64,000 nt of DNA from Patulibacter defluvii (GTDB taxonomy: Bacteria > Actinomycetota > Thermoleophilia > Solirubrobacterales > Solirubrobacteraceae), in NCBI RefSeq assembly GCF_034096925.1, contig NZ_JAWZSQ010000006.1:182101-246100 (forward strand), read 5' to 3'. Below are positions 39,824 to 46,897 of this stretch, piece by piece. The position numbers were made by a program, and so were the translations under genes. Position 1 is the stretch's first letter. Each line of letters opens with the position of its first letter. The notes beneath the pieces were generated by a model that was given only the letters and a program-made list of their open reading frames with translations, had not been told where the DNA came from and made no database searches.

Positions 39824-39843
39824 TTTGCCCGAAATAGGGCAAA
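39824..39843. promoter_or_regulatory. Perfect 7-base inverted repeat in the glmS-operon upstream region
   Basis: TTTGCCC-GAAATA-GGGCAAA lies in the 189-base divergent region between the small glmS-upstream gene and the membrane protein at 39924. The region is locally AT-richer. It could be an operator or an RNA hairpin in the glmS leader. It does not resemble the glmS ribozyme. Confidence 0.45.
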
Positions 39844-39909
39844 ACGAGCGTAAACGTGCCGAAACTGCGTCGCGGAGAAGCAGAGTTGTGCCGCTCCGTC
39901 ACGGCGTCG

Positions 39910-39915
39910 TACGCT
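39910..39915 (+). promoter_or_regulatory. -10 hexamer TACGCT, leaderless promoter
   Basis: TACGCT 8 bases before ATG 39924. Confidence 0.57.
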
Positions 39916-39923
39916 CCCGCGCG

Positions 39924-40769
39924 ATGAGCAAGCGCCACGACGCGTTCGGTCGCGAGATCGAGGACGGACCCGCCGTCGGCGCCCGGCCGGAGGGGGAGGG
40001 CGGTGCCGCCGACGCCGGCGCGGCGACCTCCGCGCCCCGATCATCCGAGCGGCCGCGTACGGTCTCGTCCCCGCCCGTGCCCGCCGAGGGCCGACCGACG
40101 CCGAGGCCGAGGCCGAGCGACGGATCGCGGGCGGCGGCACGGACCCTCGTGGCGACGGTGCTGCTGACGATCGTCGGTGTCGGGGTGGCCGGCGTGCTCG
40201 CGGTCTCGCACGACGAGGGCTCGTCGCTCGAGGGGACGGTCGACGGCGGCACGAGCCGGACCACGTACTCCTCCTCGTCGACCACCACGATCCACCCCGA
40301 CGGCCGGACCACGGTCGACGGGCGCACCGTCGCCGGCGCGTCGGCGCCGACCGGACTGCGGCCGGGATCGATGCTGCGCCCGGCGGCGGTCGCGCGGGTG
40401 CTGCGTCGCGCGCGGGCTCGGGGCGACCGGGTGCTCGCGCTGCGGGTGGCACCGGACCGGATCGACGCCACGGTGATGGGCACCCGCCGCCTGCGGGTCG
40501 TGTCGGTGAGCTGGCGGGGAGAGACGAGCGACGTCGTCGCCGGGCCGGTGCCGCGGGTGCTGCCGACGCTGCCGGTCGGGCGGATCGACCCCGCCGCTCC
40601 GTCGCGGATCGCCGCGCGGGCCGCGCGGGCGCTCGGCCGCGGGACGTCGCGCGTCGACTACCTGGCGCTGGCCGCGATCGGCGGCAGCGCACGGTGGACC
40701 CTGTTCTTCCGTGACGGGCCGTCGTTCTCCGGCTCGGGCGACGGACGCTCGGTGTCGCGGCTCGGCTGA
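39924..40769 (+). CDS. Single-pass membrane protein, unknown function
   Basis: 281 residues. A Pro/Arg/Ser-rich cytoplasmic segment (1-70) is followed by one membrane helix (about 74-94, TLVATVLLTIVGVGVAGVLAV). A Ser/Thr-rich external linker and a C-terminal alpha/beta domain rich in Arg and Val follow. The linker has repeated Thr-Ser and D-G-R-T-T-V-D-G-R-T. No motif is recognised. Divergent from the glmS operon. Confidence 0.6.
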   Translation: MSKRHDAFGREIEDGPAVGARPEGEGGAADAGAATSAPRSSERPRTVSSPPVPAEGRPTPRPRPSDGSRAAARTLVATVLLTIVGVGVAGVLAVSHDEGSSLEGTVDGGTSRTTYSSSSTTTIHPDGRTTVDGRTVAGASAPTGLRPGSMLRPAAVARVLRRARARGDRVLALRVAPDRIDATVMGTRRLRVVSVSWRGETSDVVAGPVPRVLPTLPVGRIDPAAPSRIAARAARALGRGTSRVDYLALAAIGGSARWTLFFRDGPSFSGSGDGRSVSRLG

Positions 40770-40809
40770 CGGGCCAGGCGGCGGCGACGGCCGCCTTCTG
40801 CGTCGAAAC

Positions 40810-40826
40810 CGGCACGGCCTGTGCCG
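40810..40826. promoter_or_regulatory. 6-base stem CGGCAC-GGCCT-GTGCCG before the toxin-antitoxin pair
   Basis: A perfect inverted repeat, with a third GTGCCG a few bases on, lies about 120 bases before the antitoxin start. It could end the upstream transcript or be an antitoxin operator. Confidence 0.3.
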
Positions 40827-40943
40827 ACTTCGTGCCGATGCTGCGCCAATTCGGTGACGATCGCCATGGCGGCTCCCGCGCCTGCCACCGTCCGGTCCGT
40901 GGCCCCGAGCGAGACGGCAACCGACGACGGGAAGAGGACGGTG

Positions 40944-41171
40944 ATGATCCAGGTCCGCAACGTCCCCGAGGACCTGCACGAGCAGCTGCGGGCGCGGGCG
41001 GCCGACGAGGGCGTCAGCCTCTCCGAGTTGATCCGGCGGGAGCTGCCGCGGATCGCGCGGGAGGGCTCGATGGAGGCGTTCCTGCGCGGCCTCGACGATC
41101 GCGGGCCGATCGCGGGGGCACGGGGGATCGACGTCGTCGGCCACGTGCGGGCCGACCGGGAGCGGCGATGA
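40944..41171 (+). CDS. vapB: FitA/VapB-like ribbon-helix-helix antitoxin
   Basis: 75 residues with a canonical N-terminal ribbon-helix-helix (MIQVRNVPEDLHEQLRARA, then SLSELIRREL), as in FitA-type antitoxins. The tail holds a toxin-wrapping segment (SMEAFLRGLDDRG). ATG 40944 follows GAAGAGG at 7-8 bases; GTG 40941 or longer in-frame starts are possible but add non-conserved sequence. It overlaps the toxin ATG by four bases (ATGA). It should neutralise the PIN toxin and repress its own operon. Confidence 0.85.
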   Translation: MIQVRNVPEDLHEQLRARAADEGVSLSELIRRELPRIAREGSMEAFLRGLDDRGPIAGARGIDVVGHVRADRERR

Positions 41172-41590
41172 GGCTCGTGCTCGACGCCGGGGCCGCGTAC
41201 GAGCTCGTCGTCGGCGGACCGGGGGCGGCGCTGGTCGCCTCGGCCCTGCGCGCCGGCGTGCTGCCGCCGGCGGCTCCCGAGCTGCTCGATCTCGAGGTCG
41301 CCGCCGCGCTGCGACGGGCGGTGACGCTCGGCGACCTGGCGGCCGATCCCGCCGCGCGGGTGCTCGCGGCGCTGTCGGCGATGCCGCTGACCCGCTGCCC
41401 GCACCGGCCGCTGATGGCGCGCGTGTGGTCGCTGCGGGACCGGCTGACGGCGACCGACGCCTGCTACGTCGCGCTCGCCGAGCGGCTGGCCGGCCGTGGC
41501 CGGGGCCTGCTGCTGACCACCGACGTCGAGCTGGCGCGGACGGCGGCGACGGTCGGGACGATCGACATCGAGCTGGTGCCGGTCCGATGA
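41168..41590 (+). CDS. vapC: VapC-like PIN-domain ribonuclease toxin
   Basis: 140-residue PIN domain. The four acidic metal-binding positions are present: Asp6 (LVLDAG), Glu43 (LLDLEVAAAL), Asp97 (TATDACYVAL) and Asp119 (LLTTDVEL). The N-terminal strand reads LDAGA rather than the more common LDASA, a mild change. Expected to cleave a specific RNA when freed from the antitoxin. Overlaps by ATGA at both ends, with the antitoxin and with the DUF192 gene. Confidence 0.88.
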   Translation: MRLVLDAGAAYELVVGGPGAALVASALRAGVLPPAAPELLDLEVAAALRRAVTLGDLAADPAARVLAALSAMPLTRCPHRPLMARVWSLRDRLTATDACYVALAERLAGRGRGLLLTTDVELARTAATVGTIDIELVPVR

Positions 41591-42150
41591 GCGTCGTCGA
41601 GACCCCGCGCTGGCCGACCGGGTGGCGGATCGCCGAGGCTCGCACGCACCGCGACCGGCGCCGGGGGCTGCTCGGGCGGGAGCGGTTGGACGGCGACGAG
41701 GGCCTGTGGCTGCCGGTCCGCTCGGTTCACACCGTGGGGATGCGGTTCGCGCTCGACCTGCTGTGGCTGGAGCGCGGCGGCGGACTGCGGCGGATCGACC
41801 GCGCGGTGTCGCCGGGGCGGCTTCGCGGCGACCGGCGGGCGGCGGGTGGCGTGGTCGAGGTCGCCGCCGGGCGCGGGTCACTCCTCGGGGTCGCGATCCT
41901 CCTCGCGGCGGCGGGTGGCGCGGCGCACGAGGAGGGCTCCCATCCCGACCACGATCGTCATCCCGGCGGCGGTGACGAGGTCGGAACCGAGGCTGGCGAG
42001 GGCCATCGGACGATCGTACGCACCGGGGTCGCCCGCACGGGTGCTGCCATCCTCCCGGGGGCGGGTGGTCTACCCTGGACAAGGTTCTCGGCCCGTCAGC
42101 GCGACTTTCGGGCCGCTCGCGTGTCCCTCACTCGTAGCCCCCAACGATGA
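41587..42150 (+). CDS. DUF192-family protein with an atypical C-terminal extension
   Basis: DUF192 fold over the first ~105 residues: RRRGLLGRERLDGDEGLWLPVRSVHTVGMRFALDLLWLERGG, with the conserved V-H-T-x-x-M-R-F. The family's function is unknown. The frame stays open another ~80 residues to 42150 and overlaps the next ATG, but that part (Ala/Gly/His-rich) looks unlike protein. It also covers a better coding candidate on the other strand (41878-42006) and the promoter of the next gene. The natural end may therefore be earlier through a frameshift, or the tail may be real but unconstrained. Coupled by ATGA to the PIN toxin. Confidence 0.7.
   Translation: MSVVETPRWPTGWRIAEARTHRDRRRGLLGRERLDGDEGLWLPVRSVHTVGMRFALDLLWLERGGGLRRIDRAVSPGRLRGDRRAAGGVVEVAAGRGSLLGVAILLAAAGGAAHEEGSHPDHDRHPGGGDEVGTEAGEGHRTIVRTGVARTGAAILPGAGGLPWTRFSARQRDFRAARVSLTRSPQR
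41878..42006 (-). CDS. Single-helix membrane microprotein, antisense to the DUF192 tail
   Basis: 42 residues on the minus strand: a short N-terminus, one membrane helix (about 10-27, LVTAAGMTIVVGMGALLV), then RRATRRREED and an acidic end. Positive-inside charge and composition are those of real small membrane proteins. TACGAT lies exactly 6 bases before ATG 42006, matching the leaderless pattern of neighbouring genes. It lies wholly inside the plus-strand DUF192 frame, so only one of the two may be right over this stretch. Confidence 0.5.
   Translation of the reverse strand: MALASLGSDLVTAAGMTIVVGMGALLVRRATRRREEDRDPEE
42013..42018 (-). promoter_or_regulatory. -10 hexamer TACGAT, leaderless promoter of the microprotein
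   Basis: Minus-strand TACGAT 6 bases before ATG 42006. Confidence 0.45.
42071..42076 (+). promoter_or_regulatory. -10 hexamer TACCCT upstream of the polyprenyl-phosphate GT2
   Basis: TACCCT in the context GGTCTACCCTGG gives a leader of about 65 bases before ATG 42147. It suggests the GT2 operon is not transcribed only from the toxin-antitoxin side. Confidence 0.4.
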
Positions 42151-43328
42151 GCACCACGATCCCCACCAGGCCACCCCTCTCGTCCGCCGAGGACGCGACC
42201 GACGAGCTGCTCGTCTCCGTCGTGATCCCCTGCCTGAACGAGGAAGAGAACATCGTCGCCGTCGTGACGCAGGCGCGTCAGGCGCTCGACGACGCCGGCA
42301 TCCGCGGCGAGGTGATCGTCGCCGACAACGCCAGCGAGGACCGCTCGGCGGAGCTCGCGACGGAGGCCGGGGCGCGGGTCGTCCACGTGCCGGTGCGCGG
42401 CTACGGATCGGCCTACCTGGGGGGCTTCAACGCCGCCCAGGGTCGCTACATCGTCATGGGCGACGCGGACCTGACGTACGACTTCCACGAGATCCCGAAC
42501 TTCGTTCGCGAGCTGAACGACGGGGCCGACCTCGTGATGGGCAACCGGATGAACAACATCCAGCCCGGGGCGATGCCGTGGCTGCACCAGTACGTCGGCA
42601 ACCCGCTGCTCTCCGGCTTCCTCAACGTGCTCTTCCGCACCGGCGTCCGCGACGCCCACTGCGGCATGCGGGCCGTCCGCCGCAGCGCGCTGCCGGCGAT
42701 GGACCTGCGCACGCCCGGCATGGAGTTCGCGTCGGAGATGGTGATCCGCGCGAGCAAGGCGCAGCTCGACATCCGCGAGTTCGACATCCAGTACCACCCG
42801 CGCGGTGGCGAGTCGAAGCTCTCGACCTGGCGCGATGGCTGGCGGCACCTGCGGTTCCTGCTGGCCCACAGCCCGACCCACCTCTTCCTGGTCCCCGGCC
42901 TGGTGCTGCTGGCGCTCGGGGCACTGGCGATGGCGACCGTCCTGACCGGCATCAGCCTCTTCGGCCGCGAGTGGAGCATCCACTCGCTGATCGCGGGGTC
43001 GCTGGGCACGATCGTCGGCGTCCAGGTGGTGTCGCTGGGGCTCTGCGCCCACGCCTACGGCATGTACTTCATGGGCGACGTCGACCCGTGGTTCGACCGG
43101 ATGCGCTCGCGCTACCGGCTCGAGCACGGCTTGGCGATCGGGGGGCTCTTGACCGTCATCGGCCTGATCGCGGCGATCGTGATCGTGATCCGGTGGGCGT
43201 CGCAGGACTTCGGCGCGCTGAGCGAGACCAAGCTCGCCATCGCCTCGGTCACCATGATCGTGATCGGTCTGCAGGTCTTCTTCTCCTCCTTCCTGCTGTC
43301 GATCATCGGTCTGCGGCGCGAGAAGTGA
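42147..43328 (+). CDS. GT2 polyprenyl-phosphate-type glycosyltransferase with membrane helices
   Basis: 393 residues. A GT-A domain of the DPM1/GtrB type (VSVVIPCLNEEENI, VADNASEDRS, G-Y-G-S-A-Y-L-G-G, then the metal site GDADLTYDF) occupies about 20-250. Amphipathic GGESKLSTWRDGWRHLRF leads into four membrane helices (about 258-280, 290-310, 330-352, 368-388). Such enzymes load a sugar on undecaprenyl phosphate for use by membrane GT-C enzymes outside. GTGA overlap with the next gene, a DUF2142-like GT-C candidate, fits that pairing. Confidence 0.88.
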   Translation: MSTTIPTRPPLSSAEDATDELLVSVVIPCLNEEENIVAVVTQARQALDDAGIRGEVIVADNASEDRSAELATEAGARVVHVPVRGYGSAYLGGFNAAQGRYIVMGDADLTYDFHEIPNFVRELNDGADLVMGNRMNNIQPGAMPWLHQYVGNPLLSGFLNVLFRTGVRDAHCGMRAVRRSALPAMDLRTPGMEFASEMVIRASKAQLDIREFDIQYHPRGGESKLSTWRDGWRHLRFLLAHSPTHLFLVPGLVLLALGALAMATVLTGISLFGREWSIHSLIAGSLGTIVGVQVVSLGLCAHAYGMYFMGDVDPWFDRMRSRYRLEHGLAIGGLLTVIGLIAAIVIVIRWASQDFGALSETKLAIASVTMIVIGLQVFFSSFLLSIIGLRREK

Positions 43329-45433
43329 GCGAGGCCGCCGCGCGGCGCACCGGCGGCCGACCACGTCTGGTCCTCGGGCTCGGGCTCGGGGCGGCGATCG
43401 CGGTCGTCCTGCTGCTGGTGCTGCTGGCGGCGCCCAGCGGCTGGCGGACCCAGACGATCAACAACGTCGCGCCGGCGGGGCCGGTCGTTACCGCCGATCG
43501 CGGGCACGACGCCTGCGCGATCGCGGCGGAGATCCCGGCCGAGGCGGGGCGGGCCGAGTTCCGCGCGCCGGCCGGGGCCGAGCTGACCGCCCGCGTCCGG
43601 GTCGAGCGTCCCGGGACCGCCGCACGGCGGAGCGCCGTCCAGACGATCCGGGCCGGCGGCGACGGACGGCTGCGCCCGCTCCTGCCCCGCGGCGTGACGA
43701 CGGCGGCCGCGGCGACCGTCTGCCTGGAGCCGACCGCCGGCCGCACGCCGATCCTGGGCGACGGCGGCACCCCGTCGCTGCGGCTGGTCGGCGCGGCGCC
43801 GCAGAGCCGGCTCGACCAGCTCGGAGCGATGCTCGACCGCGCCGGACGGATGAAGGGCCGGCCGCTCGACTGGTTCGGCGGCTGGCGCCTGCTGCTGCTC
43901 GCCGCCGCCACGATCGGGCTGGCGTTGGCCGTCGCGGTGCGCGTCTGGTCGCGCCCCGAGGGCACCCCGCTCGGCCGTCGGACCTGGGCGGCGGTGGCCG
44001 TCGTGGCGCTGCTCCACGCCTGGACCTGGGCCGCCCTGACCCCCGCCTTCCAGGTCCCCGACGAGGCGTCGCACTTCCAGTACGCCGCCTACATCGCCGA
44101 CCACGGCGACCTGCCGTCGGGCAAGGTCAAGACCGGCAGCTCCTACTCCGAGAGCCACGCCCGGGCCGAGGAGCAGCTGCAGACCGCCGGGGTCGCCTTC
44201 CGCGGCGACGTCCGTCCGCCGTGGTCGCCCGCCGCCGAACAGCGGCTCGACGACGCGCTCCGCGGGGCCTCCCGCGCCGTCCCCGACGTCGAGACCAACG
44301 CCACCGGCCAGCCGCCGCTCTACTACCTGTCGGTGACGCCGGCGGCGCTCGGCGGCGGCTCGGCGCTCGACCAACTCGGGCGGATGCGGCTGCTGTCCGG
44401 CCTCTGGCTGGTGCTGGCCGCGCTGGGCGCGATCGCGCTGGTGCGCACGCTGGCCCCGCGGCCACGCTGGGCGGTGACCGCCGGCCTGGCCGTGGCGCTC
44501 TTCCCGCTGCTCGGCTTCCTGGCCGGCGGGGTCACGCCCGACGTGGCGATGACCGCGCTCGCCCTCTGGCTGTTCGCCGCCGCCGCCCGCTGCTGGACCG
44601 TCGGGACACGGACCGGGACGGTGGTGCCGGTCGCGGTCCTCGTCGTCCTGCTCGGGCTGACCAAGCTGACCGCGCTGGCCGTCCTGCCCGGCGCGCTGCT
44701 GATCGTGCTGGCGGCGCTGATCCGCGACGCGCGGCGGGCGGGCACCCTGCGCGTGCTCGTCCGGCCGGTCGGAACGGCGATCGCGGCGGTGGCCGGGATC
44801 GCGCTGATCTTCGCGCTGCTGACCGTGGTCAGCGACCGCTCGCTGCTGTCGGGCTCGGTGGGGGACGTCACCACCGGCGCCGCCAACGGCCGCCAGGCCG
44901 GCGGGTTGATGGAATCGCTCTCGAACACCTGGCAGCTGTTCCTGCCGCGGCTGCCGTTCCAGCAGGACGCGTTCGCCGGGTTCCCGCTCTGGAACCTGTG
45001 GATCAACGGGTTGGTCGGGCAGTTCGGCTACCTCGACTACTCGTTCGCCGAGCCGGTGCGGGTGCTCGTGACCGGGGTCTGGCTGCTGCTGGTGGCGCTG
45101 GCGATCGCCGGTCTGCTGCGGATCCGCCGTACCGACGGCTGGTCGGCGCTCCGCTGGAACGCCGCGATCCTCGTCGGCGGGGCGGTCGCCGTGGTCGGCC
45201 TGCTGCTGGTGATCGGTCGCGTCGACTTCACGTCGCGCACGACCGGCGGGCCACCGTTCCAGCAGGCCCGCTACCTGCTTCCCGCGCTGCCGGTCGCGCT
45301 GCTGGCGATCCCGCTCGCGCTGCGGGCCCTCGCCGACCGCTGGCGGCCGGCGCTCGGAGTGCTGCTGGTCGCCGGCTCCACGCTGTGGGTGGCCGGCGCC
45401 TGGGCGATCACGCTCGTGCGCTACCACGGCTGA
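43325..45433 (+). CDS. DUF2142-like GT-C membrane protein
   Basis: 702 residues. A first membrane helix (about 18-38) is followed by an external beta domain with two Cys (to ~170) and then about ten more helices. The segment LTPAFQVPDEASHFQYAAYIADHGDLP matches the first external loop of DUF2142 proteins, where Asp-Glu and His are invariant. NATGQPPLYY follows. These proteins resemble GT-C glycosyltransferases. Together with the upstream polyprenyl-phosphate GT2, it probably transfers a sugar to the glycan outside. GTG 43325 overlaps the upstream stop. Confidence 0.82.
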   Translation: MSEAAARRTGGRPRLVLGLGLGAAIAVVLLLVLLAAPSGWRTQTINNVAPAGPVVTADRGHDACAIAAEIPAEAGRAEFRAPAGAELTARVRVERPGTAARRSAVQTIRAGGDGRLRPLLPRGVTTAAAATVCLEPTAGRTPILGDGGTPSLRLVGAAPQSRLDQLGAMLDRAGRMKGRPLDWFGGWRLLLLAAATIGLALAVAVRVWSRPEGTPLGRRTWAAVAVVALLHAWTWAALTPAFQVPDEASHFQYAAYIADHGDLPSGKVKTGSSYSESHARAEEQLQTAGVAFRGDVRPPWSPAAEQRLDDALRGASRAVPDVETNATGQPPLYYLSVTPAALGGGSALDQLGRMRLLSGLWLVLAALGAIALVRTLAPRPRWAVTAGLAVALFPLLGFLAGGVTPDVAMTALALWLFAAAARCWTVGTRTGTVVPVAVLVVLLGLTKLTALAVLPGALLIVLAALIRDARRAGTLRVLVRPVGTAIAAVAGIALIFALLTVVSDRSLLSGSVGDVTTGAANGRQAGGLMESLSNTWQLFLPRLPFQQDAFAGFPLWNLWINGLVGQFGYLDYSFAEPVRVLVTGVWLLLVALAIAGLLRIRRTDGWSALRWNAAILVGGAVAVVGLLLVIGRVDFTSRTTGGPPFQQARYLLPALPVALLAIPLALRALADRWRPALGVLLVAGSTLWVAGAWAITLVRYHG

Positions 45434-45464
45434 CCGGCGGCCGGCGTCGCCGGCCCGGCGACCG

Positions 45465-45869
45465 TCAGCGCCGGAAGAGCCGGTGGGCCAGCCGCGAGCG
45501 CTTGAGCAGGAACAGCAGCCGCTGGCTCGCCCGCGTCGCCCGGTTGCGCCAGATCGCGCGCCGCCGCTGCAACGTCGAGAGCAGCGGTGCGCGCTCGCCC
45601 CGCAGGGCCATCGCCTCGTGCTCCAGCTGCTCGACCCGCGCCTGGGCCCGGGTCCGGCTGAGGCCCTCGCGATCGAGCTCGACCTCGAGCGACGCCACGC
45701 GCCGGCGCAGCTCGGCCAGCTCGGCCAGCTCCTGCTCGGCCGCGACCAGCGCCTCGCGGGTCTCGCGCAGCTGGCGGGTCAGCTCGCCGGCGTCGGCGGT
45801 CGCCGCGGCGGGACCGCCGGCGGGCAGTCGGGTGGGGGCGAGATCGTCGCGGTCGGGCGGGGGCGGCAT
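45465..45869 (-). CDS. Coiled-coil protein with basic C-terminus
   Basis: 134 residues. An acidic/Pro N-terminus is followed by a coiled coil of about 70 residues with heptads of Leu, Val and Ala (ELTRQLRETREALVAAEQELAEL, continuing). A basic, amphipathic end rich in Arg and Leu follows (RASQRLLFLLKRSRLAHRLFRR). No enzyme domain. ATG 45869 is selected by composition; a TATCCT lies 30 bases upstream. Similar coiled-coil plus basic-tail architecture is at 61914-62765. It may scaffold glycosyltransferases at the membrane, which is inference. Confidence 0.6.
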   Translation of the reverse strand: MPPPPDRDDLAPTRLPAGGPAAATADAGELTRQLRETREALVAAEQELAELAELRRRVASLEVELDREGLSRTRAQARVEQLEHEAMALRGERAPLLSTLQRRRAIWRNRATRASQRLLFLLKRSRLAHRLFRR

Positions 45870-45899
45870 CGAACAGACGGGCGGCGGGGCCGACTCCCG

Positions 45900-45905
45900 A
45901 GGATA
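45900..45905 (-). promoter_or_regulatory. -10 hexamer TATCCT with a 30-base leader
   Basis: Minus-strand TATCCT 30 bases before ATG 45869, in the 59-base divergent gap. Confidence 0.35.
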
Positions 45906-45915
45906 GAGGCCACCG

Positions 45916-45921
45916 TAGGAT
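45916..45921 (+). promoter_or_regulatory. -10 hexamer TAGGAT, leaderless promoter
   Basis: TAGGAT 7 bases before ATG 45929; it overlaps the alternative ATG 45920 and so argues for 45929. Confidence 0.55.
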
Positions 45922-45928
45922 GGGGCGC

Positions 45929-46897
45929 ATGACCCGCCTGGCCTTCCTGGTCGCCGGCGACGACCGGGGCCTCGCGTCCGCGCTCGCTCGGCTGCTCGCC
46001 GCCGAGGCGCCCGGACTCGGCCTCGAGGCGCAGGTCCACGCCGGGAGCGTGCCACCGCCGCGGCCCGACCAGGTCGACGTGGTGGTGACCGCCGGCCGTC
46101 GCGATCCGCTGCCGGCCGCGCTGACTGCCGACCCGGCCCGGTTGGCGCGGACGCTGCTGCTCAGCGCCGACCGCTCCGACAGCCCGGTCTTCGAGTCGCT
46201 GCTGGCCGCCGCGTCGCGCGTCGGCCGCAGCATGAGCATCGACTTCCCGACCGCCACCGAGCTGACCGCGCGCTGGGCGCCGACGCAGTTCCTGCCGCTC
46301 GGCTACAGCCCGGCGCTCGACGTCTGGGACCGCGACCGGGAGCGCGACGTCGACGTGGTCCTCGTCGGTCCCCGCAGCGCCCGCCGCGACGGGCTCGCCG
46401 GCCGCTTCGCCGAGCTGGAACGGCGTCACCGGGTCGTCGGCTGGGCCGATCCGGCGCTGCCGCTCGACGACGAGGGGCCGGCGCTGGCCGATCCGCGGCG
46501 GTCGCTGCTGGCGCGGGCACGGGTGGCGGTGCTCGTCCACGCCGCCGGCGAGCCGGGCCAGGGGGTCGACTGGTGCGGGGCGCTCGACGCGATCCTGGCC
46601 GGCGCGGCGGTGGTCGTCGAGCGCAGCAGCGACCTGGCGCCGCTGGCGGCCGGCACCCACGTGCTGAGCGCGTCGACCACGGCGCTGCCGGCGACCGTCG
46701 AGGCGCTGCTCGACGACCCGGCCCGGATCGACGGCCTGCGGACCGCCGCCTACGACCTGCTGCGCGGGGCGCCGCCGCTGGCCGCGGCACTCGGGCAGCT
46801 GGTCGGCCAGGCGTGGGAGCTGCTGGCCGGGACCTGGAACGCCGAGGCGTTCACGCCGGAAGCGCGTACGGCGGCCGCGTCGAGCTCGGCTCGCTGA
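45929..46897 (+). CDS. CgeB-like glycosyltransferase
   Basis: 322-residue GT-B-like protein of the CgeB/DUF3880 group. The second half shows QFLPLGYSPALDVWDRDRERDVDVVLVGPRSARRDGL, a pattern typical of the group. DWCGALDAILAGAAVVVERSSDLAPL then replaces the classical E-x7-E with D and A, so donor contact differs from GT4. The N-terminal half is compact. ATG 45929 chosen from the TAGGAT spacing. Its end overlaps the convergent GT2 gene by 47 bases. Confidence 0.72.
   Translation: MTRLAFLVAGDDRGLASALARLLAAEAPGLGLEAQVHAGSVPPPRPDQVDVVVTAGRRDPLPAALTADPARLARTLLLSADRSDSPVFESLLAAASRVGRSMSIDFPTATELTARWAPTQFLPLGYSPALDVWDRDRERDVDVVLVGPRSARRDGLAGRFAELERRHRVVGWADPALPLDDEGPALADPRRSLLARARVAVLVHAAGEPGQGVDWCGALDAILAGAAVVVERSSDLAPLAAGTHVLSASTTALPATVEALLDDPARIDGLRTAAYDLLRGAPPLAAALGQLVGQAWELLAGTWNAEAFTPEARTAAASSSAR

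Noticed and set aside
39485..39923. glmS ribozyme
   Set aside because: A coding gene occupies most of the upstream region and no ribozyme core was recognised. The dyad at 39824-39843 is too simple.
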